From positions 1-12,741 of the forward strand of contig JAUWOM010000020.1 in NCBI GenBank assembly GCA_030612085.1: DNA of 12,741 bases. Direction: 5' to 3'. Below the pieces are notes generated by a model. The model had not been told where the DNA came from and searched no databases. It saw only the letters and a list, made by a program, of their open reading frames with translations. The DNA comes from Actinomycetes bacterium (GTDB lineage Bacteria; Actinomycetota; Humimicrobiia; JAHJRV01). Positions 1 through 7,419 of the stretch are shown one piece after another (the stretch's first letter is position 1; every line of letters starts with the position of its first letter). Both the position numbers and the translations under genes were made by a program.

Positions 1-159
1 AGTTTTAGAAAATTTATCAATGTTTTTTTACCAAGTGAAATAAATTGGATAAGAAACAAAAGGATTTCAAAAGAAAATATACCTCTTTTAAAAGCATATC
101 TTATTAATATAGTAAATATTTTTCCTATTTTATATGGAAAAAGAAAATATATTTCATAA
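1..159 (+). CDS. C-terminal end of an upstream protein, probably a glycosyltransferase (partial)
   Basis: An open frame runs from the first base to a TAA at 157-159, giving the last 52 residues of a protein whose start lies outside the window. The tail is basic and hydrophobic: a segment around residues 28-44 (PLLKAYLINIVNIFPILYG) is followed by a Lys/Arg-rich end (KRKYIS). Amphipathic helices followed by a basic terminus are common at the ends of GT2 glycosyltransferases, and the next genes are glycosyltransferases, so a similar role is plausible. No catalytic motif is visible in this fragment, so the function is inference from context only. Confidence 0.55.
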   Translation, partial: SFRKFINVFLPSEINWIRNKRISKENIPLLKAYLINIVNIFPILYGKRKYIS

Positions 160-294
160 ATTTATATTTAATAATTTTTAAATGTTTAAGGGATTTTTTA
201 AAAAATTAATTTCTAATGGTTTTATTATAAAATAGGTTTGAAAAATTAATTAATTATTTATTTAGGAGATATTTTTAATAAGCTAACACAGGTT

Positions 295-300
295 AGGTGA
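295..300 (+). promoter_or_regulatory. Ribosome-binding site supporting a TTG start
   Basis: AGGTGA lies six bases upstream of the TTG at 307-309. No in-frame ATG lies between this site and the conserved N-terminal strand of the protein, so it supports TTG as the start codon. Confidence 0.65.
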
Positions 301-306
301 AAAAAA

Positions 307-2646
307 TTGAAAAAGAATAATATCTTAATAATAAGCTACGATGTCGTTGCAAGCCAAATGGCTGGACCAGGAATAAGATACTATGAATTTGCCAAAACTT
401 TATCTGATTTAGGTGAGGTAACCTTAGCTGTTCCAAATGAATGTGACCTACCCACACCAGGTTTTGAGACAAAAAGATATGATTACAAAGCTCCAGATTC
501 ATTAAAACTATTTACTAATGATGCTGAAACAATAATTATTCAAGGTTATATATTACATTTCTTTCCATTTCTGAAATTTTTTGAAGGAAAGGTTGTAGTA
601 GATTTGTATAATCCTTTTCAATTTGAGAGCTTGGAGATGTTTAGTTATCATGGTATGGGTGAGAGACTAAGAATCGCAAGTAATGATCTTTCTACAATTA
701 AAAGTCAATTACAACTTGGCGATCTGTTCATTTGTGCTAGTGAAAGACAAAGAGATCTCTGGTTAGGTATGTTAAGTTCTGTTGGGAGAATAAATCCGAA
801 GACCTATGATCAGGATAAGACTCTTAGGAAATTGATCGATGTTGTACCATTTGGAATTCCAGCAGAAAAACCCAAACATACGAGGAAAGTTATGAAAGGA
901 GTTATAGAGAATATAGGTTCAAATGATAAAGTCGTTTTATGGGGAGGAGGTATATGGAACTGGTTGGATCCAATAACTCCCATTAAGGCTATGGGAGAAA
1001 TATGTAGAAAGAGGGAAGATATAAATTTGATCTTTCTTGGCGTAGAACATCCAGATCCTCGACTTCCTCAAATGAAAAAGGTATCTGAAGCAATAGATTT
1101 AAGTAAAAAAATGGGACTTTATAATAAGAACATATTTTTTAATAAGTGGGTTGATTATAAAGATAGGCAGAATTTTTTACTTGAATCTGATATCGGAATA
1201 AGTGCTCATCCTTCTCATATTGAAACAAGATTTTCATTTAGAACAAGAATACTGGATTACATCTGGGCTGGTTTGCCCATTATTACAACAAAGGGGGATT
1301 GGTCTCACAATTTAGTTGAAAGATATAGTATGGGAAAAGTTGTTGATTATAAAGATTATCTGGGATGGGCGAGAGCTATATCAGAAATGATAGACAATAC
1401 CTCAATTTATACAATCTATAAAAATAATGTAGCTAATCAAACTAATAATTACATATGGCCAAATGCAGTTAAACCATTAAGGGGATATTTCAAAGAACCT
1501 TATTATGCTTCTGATAAAAAATACATTCATATTTTAAAAAACAAAGCTAAAGATGAGTTAATAGAAATATGTAATAATGAATTTAAAAATTATAATAAGA
1601 TACTTCTATATTCAAATAGAAAAGATTTTCTATTTAAAAAGCTTAATAAGGAAAAAGATATAAATTTTGTCCCAATTGAATTTTTAAAAGACATCGAAAA
1701 GAAAGATGATTATTTAAGAGTAGAAATAGATTTTCATAATTTAGAAGATGAATTAAAAAAGAGTAAAAGATACGAGGCTGCTATTATAAGAAGTTCATTT
1801 AAACCCATTTCCTATCAGGATCTTTATAGTGTTATCTCGAGGATATTAATACTACTAAAGAAGGATGGATTATTAGGAATTATATTGCCAGGTTTACCTT
1901 ATTTCAGTAGATTTGTTACTGAAAAAGAATCAATTGATACTCTTTTGGAGAAATATATATTTACTGTTGAGCTTCTTTTAAAAAATATAGGGTTTAAAAT
2001 TTTAGATAAAACTGTTCTTAAACATTCAGCAATATTCAGTAGAGCATTAGAAGAGAGCCTGAAAGATTATATAACAAAAATTGAGGAAATATTAGGTGAA
2101 CCAAGGATAATAAAGCTTGATAGAAAAGATTTTAGAGATATAAAACTTATTAGTAGATTTGATATTTTAAGAGATGATTTAATAGAAGAGGCATCCTATA
2201 AAGAGATTAATAAGGTTAAAGAAGAATCAACAGAAAAGGAACCTAAAGTAAAGAAACGAAGAGGAATAAGAAAGTACTTTGATTTTGTTGCAAGTTTATA
2301 TTTTGAAAATATTAGAAGAAGTTATAACAAAACAATGCAGTCTATAAATCATAATGTTCACTTACAATTAAACAGGGAAACCAATCAGATAAATTCATTG
2401 TTAAGAAATGGTCTCCTGGCTATTAACAGTGACCTGGAAGAATTATTGAGTAACAAACTAAACAGAATTTTAGAAGAAGTAAGAATAATAAAAAGGAGCT
2501 TTAAGCTCATTGATACTAAAAAATTAACTGATCATGAAGTGAACAACTTAAGGCAGAGAATAGAAGACATCTCTTCTGAATTAAGTCTTTTAGAAAATTT
2601 TGATATGAGAATATCAAAGCAGATAGTAATATTTGCAAAAAAATAA
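307..2646 (+). CDS. GT4-like glycosyltransferase fused to a degenerate methyltransferase-like domain and a coiled coil
   Basis: A 779-residue, apparently cytoplasmic protein. Residues 1-400 look like a GT-B glycosyltransferase of the GT4 type: an N-terminal strand, the loop MAGPGIRYYEFAK (18-30), a second Rossmann half opening with VVLWGGGIWNW (209-219), and a donor-site region FRTRILDYIWAGLPIITT (311-328) with E306 and D317 nearby. Residues about 415-600 follow the order of a class I SAM methyltransferase: a first strand KILLYS (431-436), a strand AAIIRS (491-496), LLKKDGLLGIILPG (516-529) and KNIGFKILDKTVL (559-571). The glycine-rich SAM-binding loop expected after the first strand is absent. 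Residues about 660-770 are helical with heptad-like hydrophobic spacing, suggesting a coiled coil. It starts with TTG. A hairpin element lies 22 bases after the stop. The glycosyltransferase call is firm in class; sugar, acceptor and activity of the middle domain are unknown. Confidence 0.82.
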   Translation: MKKNNILIISYDVVASQMAGPGIRYYEFAKTLSDLGEVTLAVPNECDLPTPGFETKRYDYKAPDSLKLFTNDAETIIIQGYILHFFPFLKFFEGKVVVDLYNPFQFESLEMFSYHGMGERLRIASNDLSTIKSQLQLGDLFICASERQRDLWLGMLSSVGRINPKTYDQDKTLRKLIDVVPFGIPAEKPKHTRKVMKGVIENIGSNDKVVLWGGGIWNWLDPITPIKAMGEICRKREDINLIFLGVEHPDPRLPQMKKVSEAIDLSKKMGLYNKNIFFNKWVDYKDRQNFLLESDIGISAHPSHIETRFSFRTRILDYIWAGLPIITTKGDWSHNLVERYSMGKVVDYKDYLGWARAISEMIDNTSIYTIYKNNVANQTNNYIWPNAVKPLRGYFKEPYYASDKKYIHILKNKAKDELIEICNNEFKNYNKILLYSNRKDFLFKKLNKEKDINFVPIEFLKDIEKKDDYLRVEIDFHNLEDELKKSKRYEAAIIRSSFKPISYQDLYSVISRILILLKKDGLLGIILPGLPYFSRFVTEKESIDTLLEKYIFTVELLLKNIGFKILDKTVLKHSAIFSRALEESLKDYITKIEEILGEPRIIKLDRKDFRDIKLISRFDILRDDLIEEASYKEINKVKEESTEKEPKVKKRRGIRKYFDFVASLYFENIRRSYNKTMQSINHNVHLQLNRETNQINSLLRNGLLAINSDLEELLSNKLNRILEEVRIIKRSFKLIDTKKLTDHEVNNLRQRIEDISSELSLLENFDMRISKQIVIFAKK

Positions 2647-2668
2647 CTACTACTTAAAAATAATTGGA

Positions 2669-2722
2669 AGATTTGGGCATAGTTTCTTGACTAAAATGTC
2701 TTCGAAACTATGCCACAAATCT
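2669..2722 (+). repeat. Hairpin-forming repeat, copy 1
   Basis: The arms AGATTTGGGCATAGTTTC (2669-2686) and GAAACTATGCCACAAATCT (2704-2722) pair over 18 base pairs with a single bulged A at 2715. The 17-base loop contains GAC and GTC that could close a small inner stem. The element begins 22 bases after the stop at 2646 and matches a second copy at 4172-4224 in 48 of 54 positions. No run of T follows, so it is not a typical intrinsic terminator. Function unknown. Confidence 0.85.
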
Positions 2723-2783
2723 ATAAGAAATTAATTAATTTAAGTATTAATAAAAATTAAGTAATTGATAAGTAGAAAGATTA

Positions 2784-4169
2784 ATGGAATTTTGGCCTTT
2801 TGTATCCATAATAACTATAAATTTCAATGGTAAACATTTTTTAAATGAATGTTTTTCATCGATATTTTCAATAGATTATCCCAAAGAAAGATATGAAGTT
2901 ATTATGGTTGATAATACCTCTACTGATGGTTCAGTTGATTTTGTTAGAAGAAATTATCCTGAAGTAATACTTATAGAATCCTCACGAAATCTTGGTTTTG
3001 CAGGTGGAAACAATCTAGGGATTGGAAAGTCAAAAGGGGAGTATATAGCTCTAATTAATAACGATGCTCAGGTCGATGGAGATTGGCTAAAGGAACTTGT
3101 TTTAAGTGCAGATAAATTTCCAGAAATGGGAGCGATCACCTCTAAAGTTTATTTCCATTATTTCTATTTACCTATTAAATTAGATTGCAAAGCTGTTGTG
3201 CCAAAAGAAATGGGAAAAGGAAAGGATACAAGAAAGTTAGGTATAAGGGTAAATAAAGTTCTTATAAACAGGATAAATGTTACGGAGGATGTTAAATTTA
3301 TTAAAGGATTTTATCTTCCAGAAAAAATAAAGTCGGGTAATTTTTGCTGGAGTAGAGATGATTCGGTTCTGGCAATTCCAATCAAAGATGTGGGGAAAAA
3401 AATAAAAGTTAGTTTATTTCTACAGTCTTTCTCACCCGATAATTTTCTAAATATAACTTTGGGTGATGAGTTAATATATAAAGGTGATATTGGATTAAAG
3501 GAGATAAAAACAGTATTCTCCATTTCAAAAAAACAATCATATCAGGTAAAAAATTTAATAAATAGTACTGGTATATTTATAGACAAGCAAGGATATGGTG
3601 GTGATAGAGGCTTTGAGAGCTTTGATGAAAGTCAGTTTGATGAGGTGCAAGAGGTTTTTGGAACAAGCGGTGTGAGTGCATTATTTAAGCGTGAAATGTT
3701 AAAGGAAGTTGGACTATTTGATGAGGATTTTTTTATGTATTACGAGGATTTAGATCTTTGCTGGAGAGCAAGGTATTTAAATTGGAAGATTTTATATAAT
3801 CCAAAGTCAGTTGTTAGACATTATCACAGTGGTTCAAGCAAGGAATGGTCACCACTTTTTACATTTTATGTTTTAAGAAATAGATTATTAACCTTGCTAA
3901 AAAATGCTCCCTTTAAAATGATTATAAAATATTGGTTTAAATATTACCTTTCAATTCTATATTTAATAGGGCATTTCTTTAAAGATCTGCTGTTTGGAGG
4001 AAAAATTGAAAATATGCTTAAAGTAAGATTAAAGGTTGCTCTTAGTCTTCTATTGAAATTACCAGGTCAATTAATAAAAAGATATAAAATTCAAAAATCA
4101 AAAAAGATCAATTTTGAAGAGATATATGAGTGGATGGAAAAAGGGGAGAAATATAAAAAAGAAATGTAG
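2784..4169 (+). CDS. GT2 family glycosyltransferase with an inserted beta-rich module
   Basis: A 461-residue GT-A fold glycosyltransferase. The N-terminal half has VSIITINFNG (7-16), VDNTSTDGS (42-50), the NLGFAGGNN nucleotide-binding segment (69-77) and a DXD-like NNDA (92-95). The acceptor half has GTSGVSALFKREML (293-306), a probable catalytic FMYYEDLDLCWRAR (317-330) and HYHSGSS (346-352), as in rhamnosyltransferase-like GT2 enzymes. Between these halves, residues about 133-256 are extra relative to the usual family: DTRKLG (148-153), GFYLPE (175-180), then FCWSRDDSVLAIP (187-199) and several predicted beta strands. This raises the length from the usual 300-340 residues to 461. The C-terminus is hydrophobic and basic, with a possible membrane-associated helix near 385-405. 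The ribosome-binding site is weak (AGAAAG just upstream). Hairpin repeats flank the gene on both sides. Donor and acceptor sugars cannot be read from the sequence. Confidence 0.88.
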   Translation: MEFWPFVSIITINFNGKHFLNECFSSIFSIDYPKERYEVIMVDNTSTDGSVDFVRRNYPEVILIESSRNLGFAGGNNLGIGKSKGEYIALINNDAQVDGDWLKELVLSADKFPEMGAITSKVYFHYFYLPIKLDCKAVVPKEMGKGKDTRKLGIRVNKVLINRINVTEDVKFIKGFYLPEKIKSGNFCWSRDDSVLAIPIKDVGKKIKVSLFLQSFSPDNFLNITLGDELIYKGDIGLKEIKTVFSISKKQSYQVKNLINSTGIFIDKQGYGGDRGFESFDESQFDEVQEVFGTSGVSALFKREMLKEVGLFDEDFFMYYEDLDLCWRARYLNWKILYNPKSVVRHYHSGSSKEWSPLFTFYVLRNRLLTLLKNAPFKMIIKYWFKYYLSILYLIGHFFKDLLFGGKIENMLKVRLKVALSLLLKLPGQLIKRYKIQKSKKINFEEIYEWMEKGEKYKKEM

Positions 4170-4226
4170 AAAGCTTTGGGCAAAGTTTCTCGACTAAATG
4201 TCTTCGAAACCATGCCACAAAGCTTT
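4170..4226 (+). repeat. Hairpin-forming repeat, copy 2
   Basis: This copy begins directly after the TAG at 4167-4169. Its core (4172-4224) matches copy 1 at 2669-2722 in 48 of 54 positions, in the same orientation. The arms 4170-4189 and 4206-4226 pair over 18 base pairs, with the same bulged A (4217) and two central mismatches. Near the outer end an A-T pair of copy 1 is replaced by C-G here, so pairing is kept. The stem is two pairs longer on the outside than in copy 1. No T run follows. Confidence 0.85.
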
Positions 4227-4276
4227 TGAAATGAAATAGTTCAACAAAATATTAAATTTTAACTAAATAAATAAAA

Positions 4277-5266
4277 ATGGTTATAGTTTTAAAAAAAGAG
4301 ATACCTAAATATCCAAAGATAAAAAGAGATGAAAAAATATCCGTAATAATAGTTAGTTACAATGTTGTTAATTTGCTTGAGAAATGTCTTAAGTCATTGA
4401 CCTATGAAACTAAACTGTTGTTAGATATCTGGGTTGTGGATAACAATTCTGGTGATGAAAGTGTGAATATGGTAAAAGAGAAATTCGAGCAGGTAAATTT
4501 GATTGAGAATAAAGAAAATGTAGGTTTTGCCTGTGCAGTAAATAAAGTTTTAAAATTGTGTGATGGAGATTATATATTTTTTATTAATCCAGATGCTATT
4601 ATTAAAAAAAATAGTATTGAGAAATTAGTTGATTTTCTAAGGTCAAATCCAGAAGCTGGAGCTGTTGCACCAAAAATTTTATATCCTGATAATTCATTAC
4701 AACTTTCCTGCAGAACTTTTCCTAATATAACTACACAATTTCTCGAAAGTAGCTATTTATTCAAACTTTTTCCTAAAAGCAGATTTTTTGGTCAATATTT
4801 TATGAGCTGGTGGGATCATAATAGTCTAAAAGAGATTGACTGGGCATCGGGGTCTGCTTTAATGATAAAAATAGAAACATTAGATGAGGTTGGATTTTTA
4901 GATAAAGAGATGTTTATGTATAGTGAAGATACTGATTGGTGCTACAGGTGTTGGAAAAAAGGGTGGAAGATATATTATTTACCAGAAGCTAATGTTATAC
5001 ATTATGATGCACAAAGTGCAAAAAATTCTGAAGCAAATAGACTTATACAAGTATTGGAATCAAGATATCACTTTTTTAGAAAACACGGGTATAAAAATAG
5101 GATGTATATTATAAAAGCAATTGTTTTATCAGGACTTTTAGGAAGAATTATCATATCCTTTTTAGCTTGGTTACTGACTTTTTCTAAGGAAAGAAAAATT
5201 GTTAAATTTGAAAATTTGAAAAATTTTTACCAAGCTTTTTTATGGCATTTTTCTAAAAAATCTTAG
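4277..5266 (+). CDS. GT2 family glycosyltransferase, WbbL/rhamnosyltransferase-like
   Basis: A 329-residue GT-A fold enzyme without the insert of its upstream neighbour. ISVIIVSYNV (21-30) and VVDNNSGDES (53-62) form the nucleotide-binding core. ENVGFACAVN (80-89) and the DXD-like NPDA (104-107) follow. The acceptor side has DWASGSALMIK (188-198), MYSEDTDWCYR (214-224) with the probable catalytic E217-D218, and IHYDAQSA (241-248). These are typical of bacterial rhamnosyltransferase-like GT2 proteins such as WbbL. A hydrophobic stretch at about 279-302 probably attaches the C-terminus to the membrane. The ATG has no recognisable Shine-Dalgarno sequence; the upstream bases are almost all A and T. 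It lies 50 bases after hairpin copy 2. The family is clear, but rhamnose as donor is only suggested by similarity. Confidence 0.88.
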   Translation: MVIVLKKEIPKYPKIKRDEKISVIIVSYNVVNLLEKCLKSLTYETKLLLDIWVVDNNSGDESVNMVKEKFEQVNLIENKENVGFACAVNKVLKLCDGDYIFFINPDAIIKKNSIEKLVDFLRSNPEAGAVAPKILYPDNSLQLSCRTFPNITTQFLESSYLFKLFPKSRFFGQYFMSWWDHNSLKEIDWASGSALMIKIETLDEVGFLDKEMFMYSEDTDWCYRCWKKGWKIYYLPEANVIHYDAQSAKNSEANRLIQVLESRYHFFRKHGYKNRMYIIKAIVLSGLLGRIIISFLAWLLTFSKERKIVKFENLKNFYQAFLWHFSKKS

Positions 5267-5294
5267 TATTTTTGCAGGATATTTTTAAAAGATT

Positions 5295-6251
5295 ATGGAA
5301 ATTTCAGTTGTAGTAACTGTAAAAAATGAGGGTGAAGAAATTGAAAATTTCTTAAACTCTCTTTTTAATCAGAGCTTAAAAGCAAAAGAGATAACAATCG
5401 TTGATGGAGGTTCAACAGATAACACTGTTGAAAAGTTAAAAGGGTTTAAGGAGAAAATACCAAATCTAAATATAGAGATAAAAAGAGGTTTTAATATTTC
5501 TCAGGGTAGAAACTTTGCTATTAAGAATTGTGATACCGAGCTCATTGCAGTGACTGATGGAGGAGTAGAATTAAAACAGGATTGGTTAGAGAATCTTTTT
5601 GATAGTTTTAAATACAATAAAGATGCAGAAGTTGTAGGAGGATTCAGTTTACCATTATGTAAAAGCTGGTTTGAGAGAACAATTTCATGTCTTTTTATGC
5701 CACAGGTTAATGAAATAAATCCAAAGAAATTTATGCCTTCTTCAAGATCAATTGCCTTTAAAAAAGAGGTGTGGAAAAAAGTTGGTGGATATCCTGAAGA
5801 ATTATATGTTGGCGAGGATATGTTTTTTAATTTCAAGTTAAAAAATCTTGGATATAATATAATTTTAAATCCAAGAGCTGTTGTTTTTTGGAAAATGAGG
5901 AGGAATATTTTTCAACTCTTTAAACAATATTTCAGGTATGCATTTGGTGATGGATTTGCAAATATGTATTTTTATAGGCATGCACTGAGATTTTTTGTTT
6001 ACATTTCTTTAATTTTATTAATTTTAGTGTTTCTTTTAACTAAAAATTTTATATTTTTACTTATTCCATTACCTTTTGCTATATTTTACATAAGAAAAGC
6101 TTATGTACGAAGTATAAAGACTTTTAAAAAAGAAACCTTCTGGAAAATGTTTTTTGCATGGATAGCTTTTCCAGTTTTACAGTTTTTAATAGATATTGCG
6201 AAAATGGTAGGTTATATTTCAGGATTGATAAAAAGAAAATATAAAAAGTAA
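5295..6251 (+). CDS. GT2 family glycosyltransferase with C-terminal membrane segments
   Basis: A 318-residue protein. The N-terminal GT-A domain shows ISVVVTVKNEG (3-13), TIVDGGSTDNT (34-44), QGRNFAI (70-76), a DXD-position VTDGG (86-90) and GGYPEELYVGEDMFFNFKLK (164-183) with the probable catalytic E174-D175. From about residue 230 it becomes strongly hydrophobic, with likely membrane segments near 232-250, 250-268 and 284-305, then ends in a basic KRKYKK. This layout is typical of membrane-bound GT2 enzymes acting on lipid-linked intermediates at the inner face of the membrane. It begins 28 bases after the previous stop with a weak ribosome-binding site (AAAAGA), so it is probably co-transcribed with its neighbours. 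The specific sugar is unknown. Confidence 0.87.
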   Translation: MEISVVVTVKNEGEEIENFLNSLFNQSLKAKEITIVDGGSTDNTVEKLKGFKEKIPNLNIEIKRGFNISQGRNFAIKNCDTELIAVTDGGVELKQDWLENLFDSFKYNKDAEVVGGFSLPLCKSWFERTISCLFMPQVNEINPKKFMPSSRSIAFKKEVWKKVGGYPEELYVGEDMFFNFKLKNLGYNIILNPRAVVFWKMRRNIFQLFKQYFRYAFGDGFANMYFYRHALRFFVYISLILLILVFLLTKNFIFLLIPLPFAIFYIRKAYVRSIKTFKKETFWKMFFAWIAFPVLQFLIDIAKMVGYISGLIKRKYKK

Positions 6252-6289
6252 TAATTATTATAATTTTAAATTTCGGGAGGATTTATAGG

Positions 6290-7405
6290 ATGAAAGCAGT
6301 TATTTTAGTAGGTGGAGAGGGAACCAGACTGAGACCAATAACATATCAGACACCAAAACCCATGATTCCATTGGTTGGTATGCCCTTAATTGAATATATC
6401 ATTAGAAATCTTAAAAAATATGAAATAGAAGATATCATACTAAGCACTTTTTATATGCCAGCTATATTTAGTTCCCATTTTGGGAATGGGGAAAAATTAG
6501 GAGTTAATATTACCTATGTAACCGAAGAGGTTCCCTTGGGAACATGTGGTGCAGTTAAAAACGCAGAGAAATATTTAAAAGATGAACCTTTCTTAGTTTT
6601 TAATGGTGATATTATAACTTCTTTGGATTTTAGAGAACTGATAAAATATCATAAACAAAAAGAAGCAACTGTTACAATCACATTAACTCCTGTTGATGAT
6701 CCCACAATGTATGGTCTTGTTCCCATTGATTCAGATGGTAGAGTTTTAAAATTTTTAGAGAAACCCAAGTGGGACGAGATAACTACAAATCTCATCAATG
6801 CTGGAACGTATGTATTAGAACCGGAAGTTTTAGAGCTTGTTCCGGAAGGAAAGAATTATTCGTTTGAGAGAGAACTCTTTCCACTACTTTTGTCAAAAGG
6901 TGAAAAAGTATTTGGATTTTCTTCAAAATCATATTGGCTCGATTTAGGAACTTCTCAAAAATATCTAAAAGCGCAGGGTGATATTTTAGATAGAAAAATA
7001 GATTTTGATTTTCAATTTAACCAGGAAAAGGTGGGCATTTGGATTGGAGCAAATACAGAGATTAGCAAGAGTTCTAACATGTTTCCACCGCTTGTAATTG
7101 GTGAAAATTGTAAGATAAAAGGGAATGTAATAATAAATAATCATTCAGTAATACTTAATAATACTGAAATAGGTAGTGGTACAAAAATTCAAAATAGTCT
7201 TATTATGGATAATTGTAAGATAGGTAGCAACTGTGTAATAAATAAAAGTATTATATGCAGTGGAGTTATAGTTGGAAATAATGTTCATATTTTGAATGGG
7301 ACTGTTATAGGAAGTGACTGTTTAATTGGAGATCAAAATGTTCTAACTAATGATATAAAGCTATTTCCAAAGACAGTTTTAAGTAAAGGAGTAATTACTT
7401 TCTAA
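6290..7405 (+). CDS. Sugar-1-phosphate nucleotidyltransferase, probable mannose-1-phosphate guanylyltransferase
   Basis: A 371-residue enzyme that would join a sugar 1-phosphate to NTP, releasing pyrophosphate, most likely to make GDP-mannose. The N-terminal catalytic domain has the pyrophosphorylase signature GGEGTRLRPIT (8-18), the conserved KPMIPL (23-28), PLGTCGAVK (82-90), the metal-binding FNGD (104-107), FLEKPK (155-160) and NAGTYVLEP (170-178). From about residue 246, repeats of the type I-G-x-x-x-x-I (for example VIGENCKIKGNVII and VIGSDCLIGD) form a left-handed beta-helix, as in GMPP-type two-domain enzymes. A GGGAGG at 6275-6280 stands nine bases before the ATG, a stronger start than those of the upstream glycosyltransferases. 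The 4,6-dehydratase-like gene downstream supports a GDP-mannose product. A glucose-1-phosphate specificity cannot be excluded. Confidence 0.83.
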   Translation: MKAVILVGGEGTRLRPITYQTPKPMIPLVGMPLIEYIIRNLKKYEIEDIILSTFYMPAIFSSHFGNGEKLGVNITYVTEEVPLGTCGAVKNAEKYLKDEPFLVFNGDIITSLDFRELIKYHKQKEATVTITLTPVDDPTMYGLVPIDSDGRVLKFLEKPKWDEITTNLINAGTYVLEPEVLELVPEGKNYSFERELFPLLLSKGEKVFGFSSKSYWLDLGTSQKYLKAQGDILDRKIDFDFQFNQEKVGIWIGANTEISKSSNMFPPLVIGENCKIKGNVIINNHSVILNNTEIGSGTKIQNSLIMDNCKIGSNCVINKSIICSGVIVGNNVHILNGTVIGSDCLIGDQNVLTNDIKLFPKTVLSKGVITF

Positions 7406-7412
7406 AGAGGTG
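7406..7412 (+). promoter_or_regulatory. Ribosome-binding site supporting a TTG start
   Basis: AGAGGTG starts directly after the stop codon of the nucleotidyltransferase gene and stands seven bases before the TTG at 7420. The first residues after it (KVGIYDLYLPTLGGGE) are the expected first strand and loop of the enzyme, so the TTG is the natural start. The short gap suggests translational linkage. Confidence 0.7.
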
Positions 7413-7419
7413 CAGCAAT

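Noticed and set aside
226..233. TATAAAAT as a -10 box for the gene at 307
   Set aside because: No matching -35 box is found at the right distance, and such strings are common in AT-rich DNA.
2669..2740. Hairpin copy 1 as an intrinsic terminator
   Set aside because: The stem is long but no T run follows, and the same holds for copy 2.
2669..4226. Hairpin repeats as integron attC sites
   Set aside because: The position after each gene and the unpaired A recall attC, but the GTTRRRY and RYYYAAC core boxes are absent at the expected ends and no integrase gene is seen.
5501..5836. Antisense reading frame of 111 codons
   Set aside because: It lies wholly inside a clear glycosyltransferase gene on the other strand and has no recognisable motif or ribosome-binding site.
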